From contig NZ_FMHU01000001.1 of NCBI RefSeq assembly GCF_900091415.1, positions 1,922,001-1,986,000 of the forward strand: DNA of 64,000 nt, in the 5' to 3' direction. A program made the translations under genes and the position numbers. This DNA is from Micromonospora inyonensis. Its GTDB lineage: Bacteria > Actinomycetota > Actinomycetes > Mycobacteriales > Micromonosporaceae. Shown here piece after piece: positions 1 through 8,221 of the stretch. The notes beneath the pieces are model-generated. The model was not told the origin of the DNA. It worked only from the letters and a program-made list of their open reading frames with translations, and ran no database searches. The stretch's first letter is position 1. Every line of letters starts with the position of its first letter.

Positions 1-351
1 CACCCGACGAACGCCCCGGCTTGCACCGCTGCGAATCCACGTACGGCGTCAGGGTCAGACCTCGAACTGCACCGCAGGCGGGTAACCCGGCACCGTCGAC
101 GCCGGAGGCACCGGCTGATGCGCCGCCACCACCTTCACCTTCACCTTCACCTCGGTCGACCGACCGAACTTCCCGGCCTCCGGGTCCAGATCCATCACCC
201 GCACCACCCACACCCGCTCACCGGTCTCCTTGTCCCGCGCCTGGTTGTCCGCCTCACCCCGACGATCAAAGTCGACCTGCGGCGCCACACCCAGGCACAG
301 CGCCCCGGCCGGGAAGACGTACTCGAACGGGACCGGCACCTTCAACGTCAT
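1..351 (-). pseudogene. Pra-like AICE activator, frameshifted and running off the window
   Basis: The translation from the ATG at 351 matches the 'plasmid replication, integration and excision activator' (Pra) family of actinomycete integrative elements. It has FPAGALCLG then DFD near the start, DKETGERVWVVRVMDLD in the middle, and QPVPPAS followed by FE. The frame stops at 55-57 after about 98 residues. The missing family C-terminus (LTLTPYVDS...) continues immediately in the next frame, so a single G appears lost from a G run near position 60 (GAGGTCTGACC where GAGGGTCTGACC would keep the frame). A GGAGG lies 15 nt upstream of the chosen start; an ATG at 375 is an alternative. It lies downstream of the GntR gene, as pra lies near korSA in pSAM2-type elements. 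The family call is by recognition; the frameshift is read directly and could be a sequencing error. Confidence 0.7.
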
Positions 352-392
352 CGGAACCACGGAAAGCCTCCACATTCACTCGCTAACTCAAC

Positions 393-451
393 AACTTGAC
401 TTGTTAAGTTGAGTCAAAGATGGGGCCGTCGAACTCGACTTGTCAAGTGAG
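393..451. promoter_or_regulatory. Paired operator boxes upstream of the pra-like gene
   Basis: Two near-identical boxes read GACTTGTTAAGTTGAG (398-413) and GACTTGTCAAGTGAG (437-451). The first is part of a larger partial palindrome, AACTT...AAGTT. They lie between the GntR gene and the pra-like gene, where a KorSA-type repressor is expected to bind. Binding is inferred from position and repetition. Confidence 0.55.
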
Positions 452-464
452 GTATCTACCTGGA

Positions 465-1193
465 TCAGTCGAGGGGGTACACGTCTTCGAGATCGTGCCG
501 CGATGGCGGAAGGAGCAGGTCCACGCCAAGGAGCGGTTTCCCGGTCCGGTCGCAAACGGACAGTAGGACGGTAAGGACAGGTTCGGCCGCGTCCACCTGC
601 AACAATCCGGCTTCCTCCGGTGTGGGCAGTCGCGCCGAAATCCGCTCGGTCACGTGGTCGAAGCGCACCCGCTTGCGGGATGCCACGTGCCGGAGCAGCC
701 CGTCGGGCAGCGCGTCCTTCCCTCCCACGCCGGTACCCTTCGCCAGATCAGCGGGGAGGAACGCCGTACCCAGCTCGACCGGGCCGACTCCATCAACGGT
801 GATCAGGCGACGACGCGCGACCACCGGCGCACCCGGTTTCAGCCCCAGGGCTGCCGCCGCTCGTGGCGTGGCAGTCGTTGGCCCAGCATCGAGCAGCGTT
901 GACTCGGCCCGCTCGTCGTCCTCCAGCACCCCGTAGCGGCGTTCCCGCTGACGTTGGCCCCCACCAGGCCGACCGAGCACGAACCGGCCCTTGCCCTGCC
1001 TGCTCTCGATCCAGCCATCCTGCCGGAGCAGGTCTAACGCCCGGACCACAACCGGCCGGGAAGCACCGAACTCCCGGATCAACTCGGTTTCGCTGGGCAG
1101 CATCGTTCCCGATGGGTACGTGCCGTCATCGATGCGCTGTTGCACCGCATTGACGATCATGACGTACTTCGGCGGCGCAACTTCGATCGGCAC
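465..1193 (-). CDS. GntR/HutC-family repressor, KorSA-like
   Basis: This 242-residue transcriptional regulator has an N-terminal winged helix of the GntR type (about residues 8-75, with TYPSGTMLPSETELIREFG and SRPVVVRALDLLRQDGWI). A UTRA ligand-sensing domain follows (about 95-240). The start is GTG, preceded by a GGGGTG element. In AICEs this type of protein (KorSA) represses pra and transfer genes and its own promoter. Repeated TTGTCAA-containing boxes lie both downstream, before the pra-like gene, and just upstream of this gene, which suggests autoregulation. The effector ligand cannot be told from sequence. Confidence 0.85.
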   Translation of the reverse strand: MPIEVAPPKYVMIVNAVQQRIDDGTYPSGTMLPSETELIREFGASRPVVVRALDLLRQDGWIESRQGKGRFVLGRPGGGQRQRERRYGVLEDDERAESTLLDAGPTTATPRAAAALGLKPGAPVVARRRLITVDGVGPVELGTAFLPADLAKGTGVGGKDALPDGLLRHVASRKRVRFDHVTERISARLPTPEEAGLLQVDAAEPVLTVLLSVCDRTGKPLLGVDLLLPPSRHDLEDVYPLD

Positions 1194-1212
1194 CGTTTCA
1201 CCCCAGACGGCA

Positions 1213-1228
1213 ACTCAGCTTGTCAACA
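1213..1228. promoter_or_regulatory. Third operator-like box upstream of the GntR gene
   Basis: ACTCAGCTTGTCAACA shares the ACTCxxCTTGTCAA core with the box at 434-446 and lies about 20 bp upstream of the GntR start codon. This is consistent with negative autoregulation by the repressor. Confidence 0.45.
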
Positions 1229-1257
1229 GGCTATCTGTGCTGTTCAGGATTTGTCCA

Positions 1258-1539
1258 TCAGCCCTGGTCAGCCAGGTGGCGCGGCTTCGATCCGTGAAGA
1301 CTCTGCCACTCACGTAAGGCGTTCTTGAGTCGCGCGTTCTCCTCTCGGAGTCCCGCTTCGGCCGCATTCCTGGCGGTCAGCTCGTCGGCGATCCGACGGA
1401 GGAACGCATAGACGTGATCTTCGGCCAAGCCGCGCCGGCCGAGCCCCGTGCGGCGAAAGCGGGTCCTCCTGACCTGGTCAGGGCAGAGCCGTGCCAGCCG
1501 GGAAGATGCCCGAAAAACTCCTACTGCTCGATTCGCCAT
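1258..1539 (-). CDS. Small DivIVA-like coiled-coil protein of the AICE cargo
   Basis: This 93-residue basic protein starts at an ATG with a strong AGGAGGG eight bases upstream. The first part contains FRRTGLGRRGLAEDHVYAFL, which resembles the DivIVA N-terminal motif (F....RGY....VD.FL). A short predicted coiled coil follows, with ARNAAEAGLREENARLKNAL. Proteins of this kind are common in actinobacterial integrative elements next to KorSA-like regulators; their role is not known. A longer frame extends upstream to 1956, but the ribosome-binding site and family pattern support this start. Confidence 0.65.
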   Translation of the reverse strand: MANRAVGVFRASSRLARLCPDQVRRTRFRRTGLGRRGLAEDHVYAFLRRIADELTARNAAEAGLREENARLKNALREWQSLHGSKPRHLADQG

Positions 1540-1559
1540 GGGAGCCCTCCTGTCAAAGT

Positions 1560-1868
1560 TCAGGAACCTGTCGTTGCCTTGCGAGCCGGCCTGTTCCGCT
1601 TTGCCGGTGATTCGGGAACGCGCTGCCGGCGTGCCACCGTCTGGAGCGGTGACGTGACTCGGGTCAGTCCCTCGAACTGGACGTAGAGCTCCCGACGGTC
1701 GGTCGCGGTACCGACGTCGTCGAGCACGTAGCCGGTCATCCAGCCCCACCGGTCGTACGGCGGACGCTCCTCCACCTTGATCACGCGGACGACCAGGGCG
1801 CGGGTACCGGCGAACTGCACCGAGGCCCGCGCATCCAAGAGGACGACTTCGCCCGGTTTCGGGTCCAT
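1560..1868 (-). CDS. AICE-associated hypothetical protein, ASVQF family
   Basis: This 102-residue protein has no recognised function. Conserved features are GEVVLLDARASVQFAG, a central W-GYVLDD segment and RRELYVQFEGL. It is clearly related to the protein at 40154-40462, inside a different mobile element, which shares ASVQF, the W-W-GY-L core, RR-LYV and GL. The ATG has an AAGGTG element about eight bases upstream. The gene ends 20 bp before the DivIVA-like gene, so the two may be cotranscribed. Confidence 0.65.
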   Translation of the reverse strand: MDPKPGEVVLLDARASVQFAGTRALVVRVIKVEERPPYDRWGWMTGYVLDDVGTATDRRELYVQFEGLTRVTSPLQTVARRQRVPESPAKRNRPARKATTGS

Positions 1869-2009
1869 CGAGGGTCACCTTCGCCGGATGATGTGGATGG
1901 GCACCGAGGCGAGCGGGCTTCACGAGCACGGCCGACACCGCGCTTCCTGCCGGCACCCGCCCCGGTGCCCTGCTTCGAGGGACGTACGCCTACCGCCGTC
2001 CGTCAGCGG

Positions 2010-2372
2010 CTATCCCGCCGGAGCCGTCACCGCCGTCGGTTGCTGGAAACCCCGGCCGGTACCGGCGCAGTCAGGGCACTGCCGCCGCTGCAACCGGTCC
2101 GGGTCGCACGGTGCCCGCAGTGCCCGGCGCGGACTCGCGATCTTCCATCCCCGGCCCTCACACGCTCGACAGACCGGGGGAGCCGGCGGCGACGACCGGC
2201 ACGGCCCCGGCTGCGAACGCGAGCCGTCCACGCACCGGACCAGGCGGACGCCTCCCGGAACGGTGCCGGGGTCGATGACCGAGCCGACTCGCGCCCGACC
2301 AGGCCGACGACGGATCAGCCCATGTGCGTCAGCGGCAAGTACGTGGACAATTGCGGTGGGTGAGGCGTCCAT
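2010..2372 (-). CDS. Small zinc-ribbon-like protein (two CxxCxGxG knuckles)
   Basis: This is a 120-residue protein whose C-terminal half carries two DnaJ-like zinc knuckles, CRACEGRGW and CPDCAGTGRG, about 30 residues apart. Such small proteins sit beside GntR and XRE regulators in many actinomycete integrative elements; the function is unknown. The ATG at 2372 is preferred to the longer frame because the conserved part begins shortly after it. It is divergent from the regulator starting at 2516. Confidence 0.6.
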   Translation of the reverse strand: MDASPTAIVHVLAADAHGLIRRRPGRARVGSVIDPGTVPGGVRLVRCVDGSRSQPGPCRSSPPAPPVCRACEGRGWKIASPRRALRAPCDPDRLQRRQCPDCAGTGRGFQQPTAVTAPAG

Positions 2373-2515
2373 GGTGGAGATCTTCCGTCGGACGATGGAG
2401 ACCGATCGAGGACCCGGACAGGCACCTCTGGGGGACATCGAGTGGACACCATGGGGACCTGCATTGTCCCGAGGGACCTCACCAGGCGAGCGTGGAGACA
2501 GCCCATCAGGAAGGC

Positions 2516-3832
2516 ATGACGATGGCACGAGAACGCCGCGAACCTCGCACCGTGTTGGAGCACCTCATCCAGCAGAGTGACCGCACCTACGAGGAACTGG
2601 CCGACGAGTTCTCCCGGATGGATCCGCGTGCTGCCATCAGCGCGCGGCACCTCGGGCGGCTGGCACGCGGCGAACGTGACCTGGCCTCATCCACGCCCGC
2701 CACCCGGCGCGCGATGCAGGCCATGTTCGGCAAGTCCGTCGACGAACTACAGCGCCCCTGGACTTCCACCTCTCTTATCCCCGCGCCGGACCGTCACCTC
2801 GTGGTCGAGCCCGTCGGCGCCGGCACCGAAAGGAACCTCCTCGCCATGGCCGCACAACGCGCCCGTCAGTACGCCATGCTCGCCGCCGAAGCCACCTCCC
2901 CGGCAGCCATCGACCAACTCGCCGAGGAGGTGCAGCGCCTCGCATTGGCCTACCCGCAGCGGCCGGTCAGTCACATCCTCTCCGACCTGGTCGAGACCCA
3001 GGACACCCTGTTCACGCTCCTCGAACGCCGCCAGCCTCCGGCCCAGTCGCGGAACCTGCACTTCCTCGCCGGCATTGCGAGCGGCCTGCTCGCCAAGGTC
3101 TCGCACGACATGGCCGACCCGCATTCCGCGATGCTCCAGGCCCGTACCGCCGTGCTCTGCGCCGACCAGGCCGGGCACCCCGGATTGCAGGCGTGGCTGC
3201 GCGGGATGCAATCGCTGGTCGCCTACTGGGCCGGCAGGTACGCCGAGGCCGTCCGCTACGCCGAAGCCGGCCGGAAGTTCGCCACCCGAGCCGGCGGGAC
3301 CACCGCCGTCTGGCTTCCGGTCAGTGCCGCTCGCGCCTACGCCGCCCTGGGCAACGCAGAGCAGGCCAAGGCCGCCATCACCGAGGCCGAGGACGCCTGG
3401 TCGCGCGTGATGCCCGACGAGATGGACGAGATGGGCGGCATCTGCACCTTCAACCAGCCCCGGACTCTGTACTACGCCAGCGATGCTCTCGCCTGGCTCC
3501 CCGGTGAGGCCCGCAACACCGAGCAGTACGCCCTACGCGCCGTCCACGCGTACGCCGACCCGAACGACCCCGCATGGGCCTTCGGCGACCAGGCCGGCTC
3601 CCACACCAACCTGGCGATAGCCCGAGTCGCCAACCGGGAACTCGACGCCGCCACCGACGCCCTGGCCCCCGTCCTGGAGTTGCCCGCCGAGCAGCGCATC
3701 AACGGCATCATGCACTCCGTCCGCCGGGTGCACCAGGCGATCATCCGCAACGGTCTCGCCGGCGACGCCCGCGAACTCATCGACGGCATCGAGCACTTCA
3801 CCCACGCCCCCGCGAACGCCCTGCCCCGATAA
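2516..3832 (+). CDS. Helix-turn-helix regulator with TPR-like C-terminal domain
   Basis: This 438-residue protein starts at an ATG preceded by AGGAAGG. Its N-terminus (about 10-80) resembles the Cro/C1-type helix-turn-helix of Streptomyces regulators (TYEELADEFSRMDPRAAISARHL split over the recognition region). The remaining 350 residues are helical, with paired-helix TPR-like repeats, such as YWAGRYAEAVRYAEAG and AYAALGNAEQAKAAI. Regulators with this build act as repressors or activators controlled by peptides or small ligands. The acetyltransferase gene follows after 15 bp and is probably cotranscribed. Target genes are unknown. Confidence 0.8.
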   Translation: MTMARERREPRTVLEHLIQQSDRTYEELADEFSRMDPRAAISARHLGRLARGERDLASSTPATRRAMQAMFGKSVDELQRPWTSTSLIPAPDRHLVVEPVGAGTERNLLAMAAQRARQYAMLAAEATSPAAIDQLAEEVQRLALAYPQRPVSHILSDLVETQDTLFTLLERRQPPAQSRNLHFLAGIASGLLAKVSHDMADPHSAMLQARTAVLCADQAGHPGLQAWLRGMQSLVAYWAGRYAEAVRYAEAGRKFATRAGGTTAVWLPVSAARAYAALGNAEQAKAAITEAEDAWSRVMPDEMDEMGGICTFNQPRTLYYASDALAWLPGEARNTEQYALRAVHAYADPNDPAWAFGDQAGSHTNLAIARVANRELDAATDALAPVLELPAEQRINGIMHSVRRVHQAIIRNGLAGDARELIDGIEHFTHAPANALPR

Positions 3833-3847
3833 GGCACCATCGGGGGC

Positions 3848-4393
3848 ATGTACCCGATCACCATCCCCGGCCGCGTCATCAACCTGCGCGAGATGCGCTC
3901 CGATGACGCGGCCGACGCTTTGGCGATCGTCGGAGACGACCGCGTCACCCGCTGGCTCTCCTTCGACAGCCGCGACCAGGCCGCCACCGTAGCCATGATC
4001 GAAGGCACCATCACCCGCGCCCAGCTCGAACCCCGGACCGAGTACTACCTAGCCGTCGCCGACAGCACGGATCGCATGATCGGCTTTGCCCGACTCGGCC
4101 TAACCGGCCACCAGGCCGCCAAGCTCGGGTACGCCATCAGCGCCGACCACTGGGGTCACGGCTACGCCAGCGACGCCGCCCGCACCATCGTCAGCTACGG
4201 CTTCCGCGAGCTGAAGCTCCACCGCATCACCGCCGCCATCGGCCCCGACAACGCCGCCTCCATCGCCGTTGCCGAGAGACTCGGCATGCAGTACGAAGGC
4301 CGCCTCCGGGATCACGTCTTCACCAACGGTGCCTGGCGCGACTCCCTGCTCTACTCCATCCTCGCGCCAGAGTGGAGCCACGAGGAAGGCTGA
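3848..4393 (+). CDS. GNAT-family N-acetyltransferase (RimJ/RimL type)
   Basis: A 181-residue acetyl-CoA-dependent acyltransferase. The acetyl-CoA-binding motif A/B region is visible: ADHWGHGYASDAARTIVSYG (about 99-118) followed by LKLHRITAAIGPDNAASIAV and AERLGMQYEGRLRDHVF, the classic RimJ/RimL pattern. The substrate (a protein N-terminus, an antibiotic or a small amine) cannot be decided. It follows the TPR regulator by 15 bp. Confidence 0.88.
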   Translation: MYPITIPGRVINLREMRSDDAADALAIVGDDRVTRWLSFDSRDQAATVAMIEGTITRAQLEPRTEYYLAVADSTDRMIGFARLGLTGHQAAKLGYAISADHWGHGYASDAARTIVSYGFRELKLHRITAAIGPDNAASIAVAERLGMQYEGRLRDHVFTNGAWRDSLLYSILAPEWSHEEG

Positions 4394-4450
4394 CGCCGTC
4401 CGTACCGGTTGCCAGGACGGCGGACCGGACGAGCTGATCATGCTCGCCGG

Positions 4451-4456
4451 TACCAT
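4451..4456 (+). promoter_or_regulatory. Probable -10 element of a leaderless transcript
   Basis: TACCAT is followed by seven bases and then the ATG at 4464. This is the spacing typical of leaderless actinobacterial genes and is the main reason for the start chosen for the next gene. Confidence 0.45.
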
Positions 4457-4463
4457 CGCCGCC

Positions 4464-4826
4464 ATGCGCGACGCCGACACGCCGCCGCAAGAACCCGACG
4501 ACCGCCACCAGAACTTGGACGGCCACACCGCTCGCCAGCGCGCGAGGGCCATCCGCGCCGCCGTCATCGAGGTACACGCCCGCGTACGCGAGTGGCGCAG
4601 CCAGCCAGGCTGGCAGAACACTCCCGCGAACGTCCACCGCTACGAGACCACCGTGAACGTGTTCCGTGCCGTCGAGTCGATGCCCGAGCCGGACAGCGCG
4701 GTAGCTGTGGCCCAGCTTGTGGAAGCCGTCCGGCCGCTGCTCACCGAGTGGCGACCCGGTCGGCCCGGTCCCGAGCAACAGATCTTCGTCGCCGTCGAAC
4801 GCCTCCGCCGGTCCCTACCCAGGTAA
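4464..4826 (+). CDS. Hypothetical protein
   Basis: A 120-residue protein with no family recognised. It is rich in Arg, Ala and Glu and probably all helical, with no signal peptide or membrane segment. The ATG at 4464 is chosen because a TACCAT -10 element lies seven bases upstream; an in-frame ATG at 4440 is the alternative. Codon usage is GC-rich like that of its neighbours. It is the last gene before a gene-poor repeat region. Confidence 0.6.
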   Translation: MRDADTPPQEPDDRHQNLDGHTARQRARAIRAAVIEVHARVREWRSQPGWQNTPANVHRYETTVNVFRAVESMPEPDSAVAVAQLVEAVRPLLTEWRPGRPGPEQQIFVAVERLRRSLPR

Positions 4827-5472
4827 GCGCCGAAAGCTCCGATCACGTCGGCTGGTGGCTTCAGCCCAGTTCATTGCCGAAACGATCTCAGTAGAGATCA
4901 AGGCGCTGACGCGCGGCGCGGGGCGCGGCAACCGGCTCCTGCGGAGCCGCCGCCCCGGCCGCCTACGGCGCCGGGGCGGAAAGTCAGCCGGCCCGCAAAC
5001 CACGCCCCGCGCGTCATCCCCGGGGTCAGTGAGGTGACCCGGTGACGAGCCTGGCTCGACCAGGGCGACGCGACGAAGCCCTACCGCCGGTCGCATCCAC
5101 CCGACGAGCCTCGAAGCCGTACCGGGGACGCCGGCGGTGGAGTTGCCGAACGGAACGCGAGGCCGCTCGGTATCCGGGGGCGGGGAGAGGGTGAGGGGGC
5201 GGGGTGGGAGATGGGCAGGGTGGGGAGCTGCCCGCGCGTCACTGCCTGGTGGTGGAGGTGCCCGGCTTGAAGAACCGTGAGGAGTGGTCACCCGCCGGCC
5301 CGGTCGAGGTGACTCCTCGCGCCGGTCGGACGGCCGCCGGGTACGTCGGGGTGGTCATTCGGTGGCTGGTCTAACCCGAGGTGGAGTTGCCGAACGGTTC
5401 CACGGGCTGCGCAGGCGGCCGGCGGACGCCGGGTCGGAGCGCCTCCGGCGGGGGCCAGACGACTCCGGGATG
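4827..5472. other. Gene-poor stretch with partial repeat copies
   Basis: No convincing gene is seen. Two short partial copies of the 187-bp repeat's left end, GAGTTGCCGAACGG, start at 5140 and 5384. The rest is GC-rich DNA with low-complexity G-rich runs around 5170-5230. Confidence 0.6.
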
Positions 5473-5659
5473 GAGTTGCCGAACGGTTCCGGTGGGTGGG
5501 TGGTTGAGGAGGGATGCCATCCCGCCCGCCACCGACCCAGGCAGAGCCGAGCAGACCAGGGCCAGGGCGACAAGGTCGTTCGTCCGGTAGGGCGCTCCAC
5601 CTTGTCGCCCTGGCCCTGGCCCGCTCCACGGAGTGTGGGTCGGCGGCAGACGGGATGGC
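5473..5659. repeat. 187-bp repeat, copy A, with long internal hairpin
   Basis: The sequence from GAGTTGCCGAACGGTTC to GGGATGGC recurs in direct orientation and with identical length at 7085-7271. The middle forms a long hairpin: ACCAGGGCCAGGGCGACAAG pairs with the reverse complement from 5598 across a loop starting CGTTCGTCCGGT. The element ends 10 bp before the stop codon of the DUF6414 gene and could act as a terminator. It has no coding potential that is kept in both copies. Confidence 0.75.
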
Positions 5660-5669
5660 CGCCGCGTGG

Positions 5670-6683
5670 TTAAGGAGCTTCGACTTCGCTGGCTGAGGAT
5701 GCGATAATGCGATAGACGGCCAACGGGACGACATTAAAGCCAGGCCATTGGGGAACGTCGGCGAATCCCAGCGCTCCTAGGAAACGCATGTACGAGTTGA
5801 CGAAAGCAGCGGTCCGTCCTCGAACTACCTGGCCAGCCCCGTCAGTGATGTCTGCATACTCTGGAGAGACCCGATCTTTGGCATTTGCATAGTGTCCGAT
5901 GGTCCCAACAACAGTCCAGTTTTGGTTGCCTGTCCCATACCGAGCAAAAAGTATTTCCGGGTCGCCGTCGAGGAACTGCCTCCCTTCTTGAAGTCGTACA
6001 CCGATGCTGTGGGTGTCGTTATCGGTTGGGTATAGGTTCAGGTGTAGTCCGGGCGTGAATAGTCCGCGAGCAATCTTTACGAGCCCGCGAAAGAACTCGG
6101 GTCCGATTCCCTGGCTTCCGTCGGTGTTCCTCATGGGGTTGAAGTCGGGGATCGTGTCTTCAAGTTGATTAATTGTTTCGGGTGATTTATCCCCTTTTGC
6201 TCTTGCTGGTCGGCCCTTGCCCTGGCGTGCAGGTGGAGAGGAGGAAGTAGCGGTTGCCGCACCTATGCCTTCTAGGCCTGAATGAGTCGATGCGAATCCC
6301 GCTAGACTTGCCGCGACGTATCGAGCGTCGAAGAGTGACCCTGGGGCGGCTATGCGCACGAGGGTGCCTGGGGGTGTTGATTCTCGCAACTCAGTGGAGG
6401 TCCAGAAGGGCGCACTCTGCAGTTGGTCAGAGAGGTCCTTGATTAGGCCACTTGAATCCAGCGCATCTTCCAGGGTGGGAAATAGGGCGTCGCCGAGAGA
6501 CTTTGTGGTGTAATTCTCCTCGCCCCAGCCCTGATAATGTCCTGCAAATCCTTTAACGCCAGCCTCAGTCCGCTTATCATTCTTAGTCGTGTTTCGCGCT
6601 TCCTCGGCGATTCCTCCGTCTAATTGCGCCAGCATTCCGCGAACTTTTTCAATGTCAACATAGAGGAACTCGCGAAGTATCAA
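5670..6683 (-). CDS. DUF6414 family protein
   Basis: A 337-residue protein of unknown function. The N-terminus, starting at TTG with GGGAG six bases upstream, reads REFLYVDIEKVRGMLAQLDG, the hallmark start of the DUF6414 family (I-REFLY-D---V---LAQ). There is no signal peptide or clear membrane segment; a low-complexity linker with SSSPPARQGKGRPARAKGD lies near the middle. The gene is visibly richer in A/T than its surroundings and is flanked by 187-bp repeats, both signs of transfer. A role in defence or stress is sometimes suspected for such orphan families, but nothing here shows it. Confidence 0.75.
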   Translation of the reverse strand: MILREFLYVDIEKVRGMLAQLDGGIAEEARNTTKNDKRTEAGVKGFAGHYQGWGEENYTTKSLGDALFPTLEDALDSSGLIKDLSDQLQSAPFWTSTELRESTPPGTLVRIAAPGSLFDARYVAASLAGFASTHSGLEGIGAATATSSSPPARQGKGRPARAKGDKSPETINQLEDTIPDFNPMRNTDGSQGIGPEFFRGLVKIARGLFTPGLHLNLYPTDNDTHSIGVRLQEGRQFLDGDPEILFARYGTGNQNWTVVGTIGHYANAKDRVSPEYADITDGAGQVVRGRTAAFVNSYMRFLGALGFADVPQWPGFNVVPLAVYRIIASSASEVEAP

Positions 6684-6877
6684 TCCAACTCCCAGGTTCA
6701 GGTTTCGCCGCAGCCGCGTGTACTAAGTGCCAGAGGCTTAAACCCGTGATCTCGCCCCAGCGCAATCCGTCCACACCCGCTCGTCCATTATGGACCGGTG
6801 CGTCAAGGAGGGCATCCTAAGCCGGCTGGCGCGAGCTGGGGGCGACGGGCCGGCGTATCGCGAAGAGGCTCAGGTTG

Positions 6878-7080
6878 TACAGCCATCCGTACAGCCAAGA
6901 CGACCGACGGACGTGGGCCGGGGCCGACGATGGGCGACACAGCGAGCAGGCCAGCGGCAGTCACCGACACCGGCCGACAGCAGTCTTGATCTTTGCAAGG
7001 CCGGGGTTGCGGCCGGGAAGAGTGGCCGAGGGTTCGACCCCTACGCGACCCAACGGCCGCAAGACGAGCACCGCAAGCAC
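6878..7080. repeat. Intergenic repeat module (130-bp plus 75-bp units)
   Basis: Two adjoining units recur elsewhere. The 6878-7004 unit (GTACAGCC...CCGACAGCAGTCTTGATCTT) matches 9608-9736. The 7003-7080 unit (GGTTGCGG...CGCAAGCAC) matches 8129-8200. The module is followed directly by copy B of the 187-bp repeat. The rest of 6684-7304 has no gene. Confidence 0.6.
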
Positions 7081-7084
7081 CGCC

Positions 7085-7271
7085 GAGTTGCCGAACGGTT
7101 CGGGTGGGTGGGTGCTTGAGGTGGGATGCCATCCCGCCAGCCACCGGCCCATGCAAGCCGAGCGGACCGGGGCCAGGGTGACAAGGTCGTTCGTCCGGTT
7201 GGCTGCTCCATCTTGTCGCCCTGGCATTGGTTCGCTCCACAGTGGTGTGGGTCGGCGGCAGGCGGGATGGC
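7085..7271. repeat. 187-bp repeat, copy B
   Basis: Direct copy of the element at 5473-5659 with scattered substitutions and the same length. The internal stem is kept in shortened form (CCAGGGTGACAAG with CTTGTCGCCCTGG). The repeat ends just before the promoter and start of the membrane-protein gene. Confidence 0.75.
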
Positions 7272-7290
7272 GAATGGATGAGGCCGCCTA

Positions 7291-7296
7291 TATGCT
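7291..7296 (+). promoter_or_regulatory. Probable -10 element of a leaderless transcript
   Basis: TATGCT lies eight bases before an in-frame GTG at 7305, at the right spacing for transcription and translation to start together. Confidence 0.4.
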
Positions 7297-7304
7297 CTAT
7301 CGTC

Positions 7305-8039
7305 GTGCCTAACGATTCCGACCTGGATGAGCGTCCCAGGGATCGCGACCTTCAGAGCCAAGTAGACGAGTTCCTGTTAGCGAAGGATAGTGATCCTGAG
7401 TTCATCCGTGAGTGTTTCTGGAGGATCGTTGATCAGCTCAGGGAAATGACCTCGTTTCAGAGGCGTGCCGCGTTATACGGTTTGGCTGTATTTCTTGTTT
7501 TCGAGTTGCTCAATAGAAGGCTTGTAAGTGAAACCGCGCTCGGTGGGTTTAAGCTCGCCAAGTTGGACTTCCTTAGGGTTCTGGCACCTGTGATTGCAGG
7601 CTACCTTTTTCTTCGCCTCATGGCAATTGGTCGCGATCGGGCTGTGTATGTGCAGATCGTGTACCGGTTTTCTAGATCGAAGTTCAAGGGCTTATATCGA
7701 TCAGAGCTGGACCGGATTTTCACCTATTCATCCGGGCCGCTGGTTTCGCGAATTCCATCGAGTTTCGTGGTCCCTTGGCGTAGCTGGACAGTTGACCTGG
7801 CGGCAGTCCTGGAAGGGCTATTCTTTCACGCCGTGCCACCCGCATTCTGTCTGTACGCATTCGTGCAACTTGTCAGAACGGAAGGGGTGGGCAGTCTGCC
7901 TGTCTGGCTTTCACTCATTGCATCCATCTTCCTGCTGTTGCTTGGAGGTCTGATTTCAACGGCATCGCCAAGCGTGTACGACAAGGACTGGCTCAGAGAT
8001 ATGCCGTTCCGGTCAAGTTTGAGTGGATGGAAGAAGTGA
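7305..8039 (+). CDS. Hypothetical membrane protein with four transmembrane segments
   Basis: A 244-residue protein with a charged cytoplasmic N-terminus and four hydrophobic segments. These lie near AALYGLAVFLVFELL, VLAPVIAGYLFLRLMAIG, GLFFHAVPPAFCLYAFVQLV and LPVWLSLIASIFLLLLGGLI. No family is recognised. The base composition is A/T-richer than the host's, like the DUF6414 gene, which suggests the two are cargo of the same acquired patch. The start is uncertain: GTG at 7305 with a leaderless -10, or an ATG at 7278. Confidence 0.6.
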   Translation: MPNDSDLDERPRDRDLQSQVDEFLLAKDSDPEFIRECFWRIVDQLREMTSFQRRAALYGLAVFLVFELLNRRLVSETALGGFKLAKLDFLRVLAPVIAGYLFLRLMAIGRDRAVYVQIVYRFSRSKFKGLYRSELDRIFTYSSGPLVSRIPSSFVVPWRSWTVDLAAVLEGLFFHAVPPAFCLYAFVQLVRTEGVGSLPVWLSLIASIFLLLLGGLISTASPSVYDKDWLRDMPFRSSLSGWKK

Positions 8040-8084
8040 TCGCATTGTGGCTGATTCTCTGCTTGGCTTCTGGGCGATGAGGGA

Positions 8085-8200
8085 GGTCGGCGCTGGTCGA
8101 CAGTACTCCCGCACTCTCAGACCGGGTTGCGGCTCGGTAAGGGTGACCGAAGGGGTGACCCCTACGCGACCCCAACGGACCGCAAGAGGAGCACCGCGAG
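8085..8200. repeat. Intergenic repeat module, diverged copy
   Basis: The 8129-8200 part repeats the unit at 7003-7080 (shared blocks CCCCTACGCGACCC, AACGG, CCGCAAGA, GAGCACCGC, GAGCAC). The preceding bases resemble 6955-7002 weakly. It ends about 20 bp before the IS5-family insertion. Confidence 0.5.
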
Positions 8201-8221
8201 CACGTCTCGCGGGCGGGGTAA

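Noticed and set aside
4827..5669. Several overlapping frames of 60-130 codons
   Set aside because: They conflict with each other, follow repeat sequence and contain no motif.
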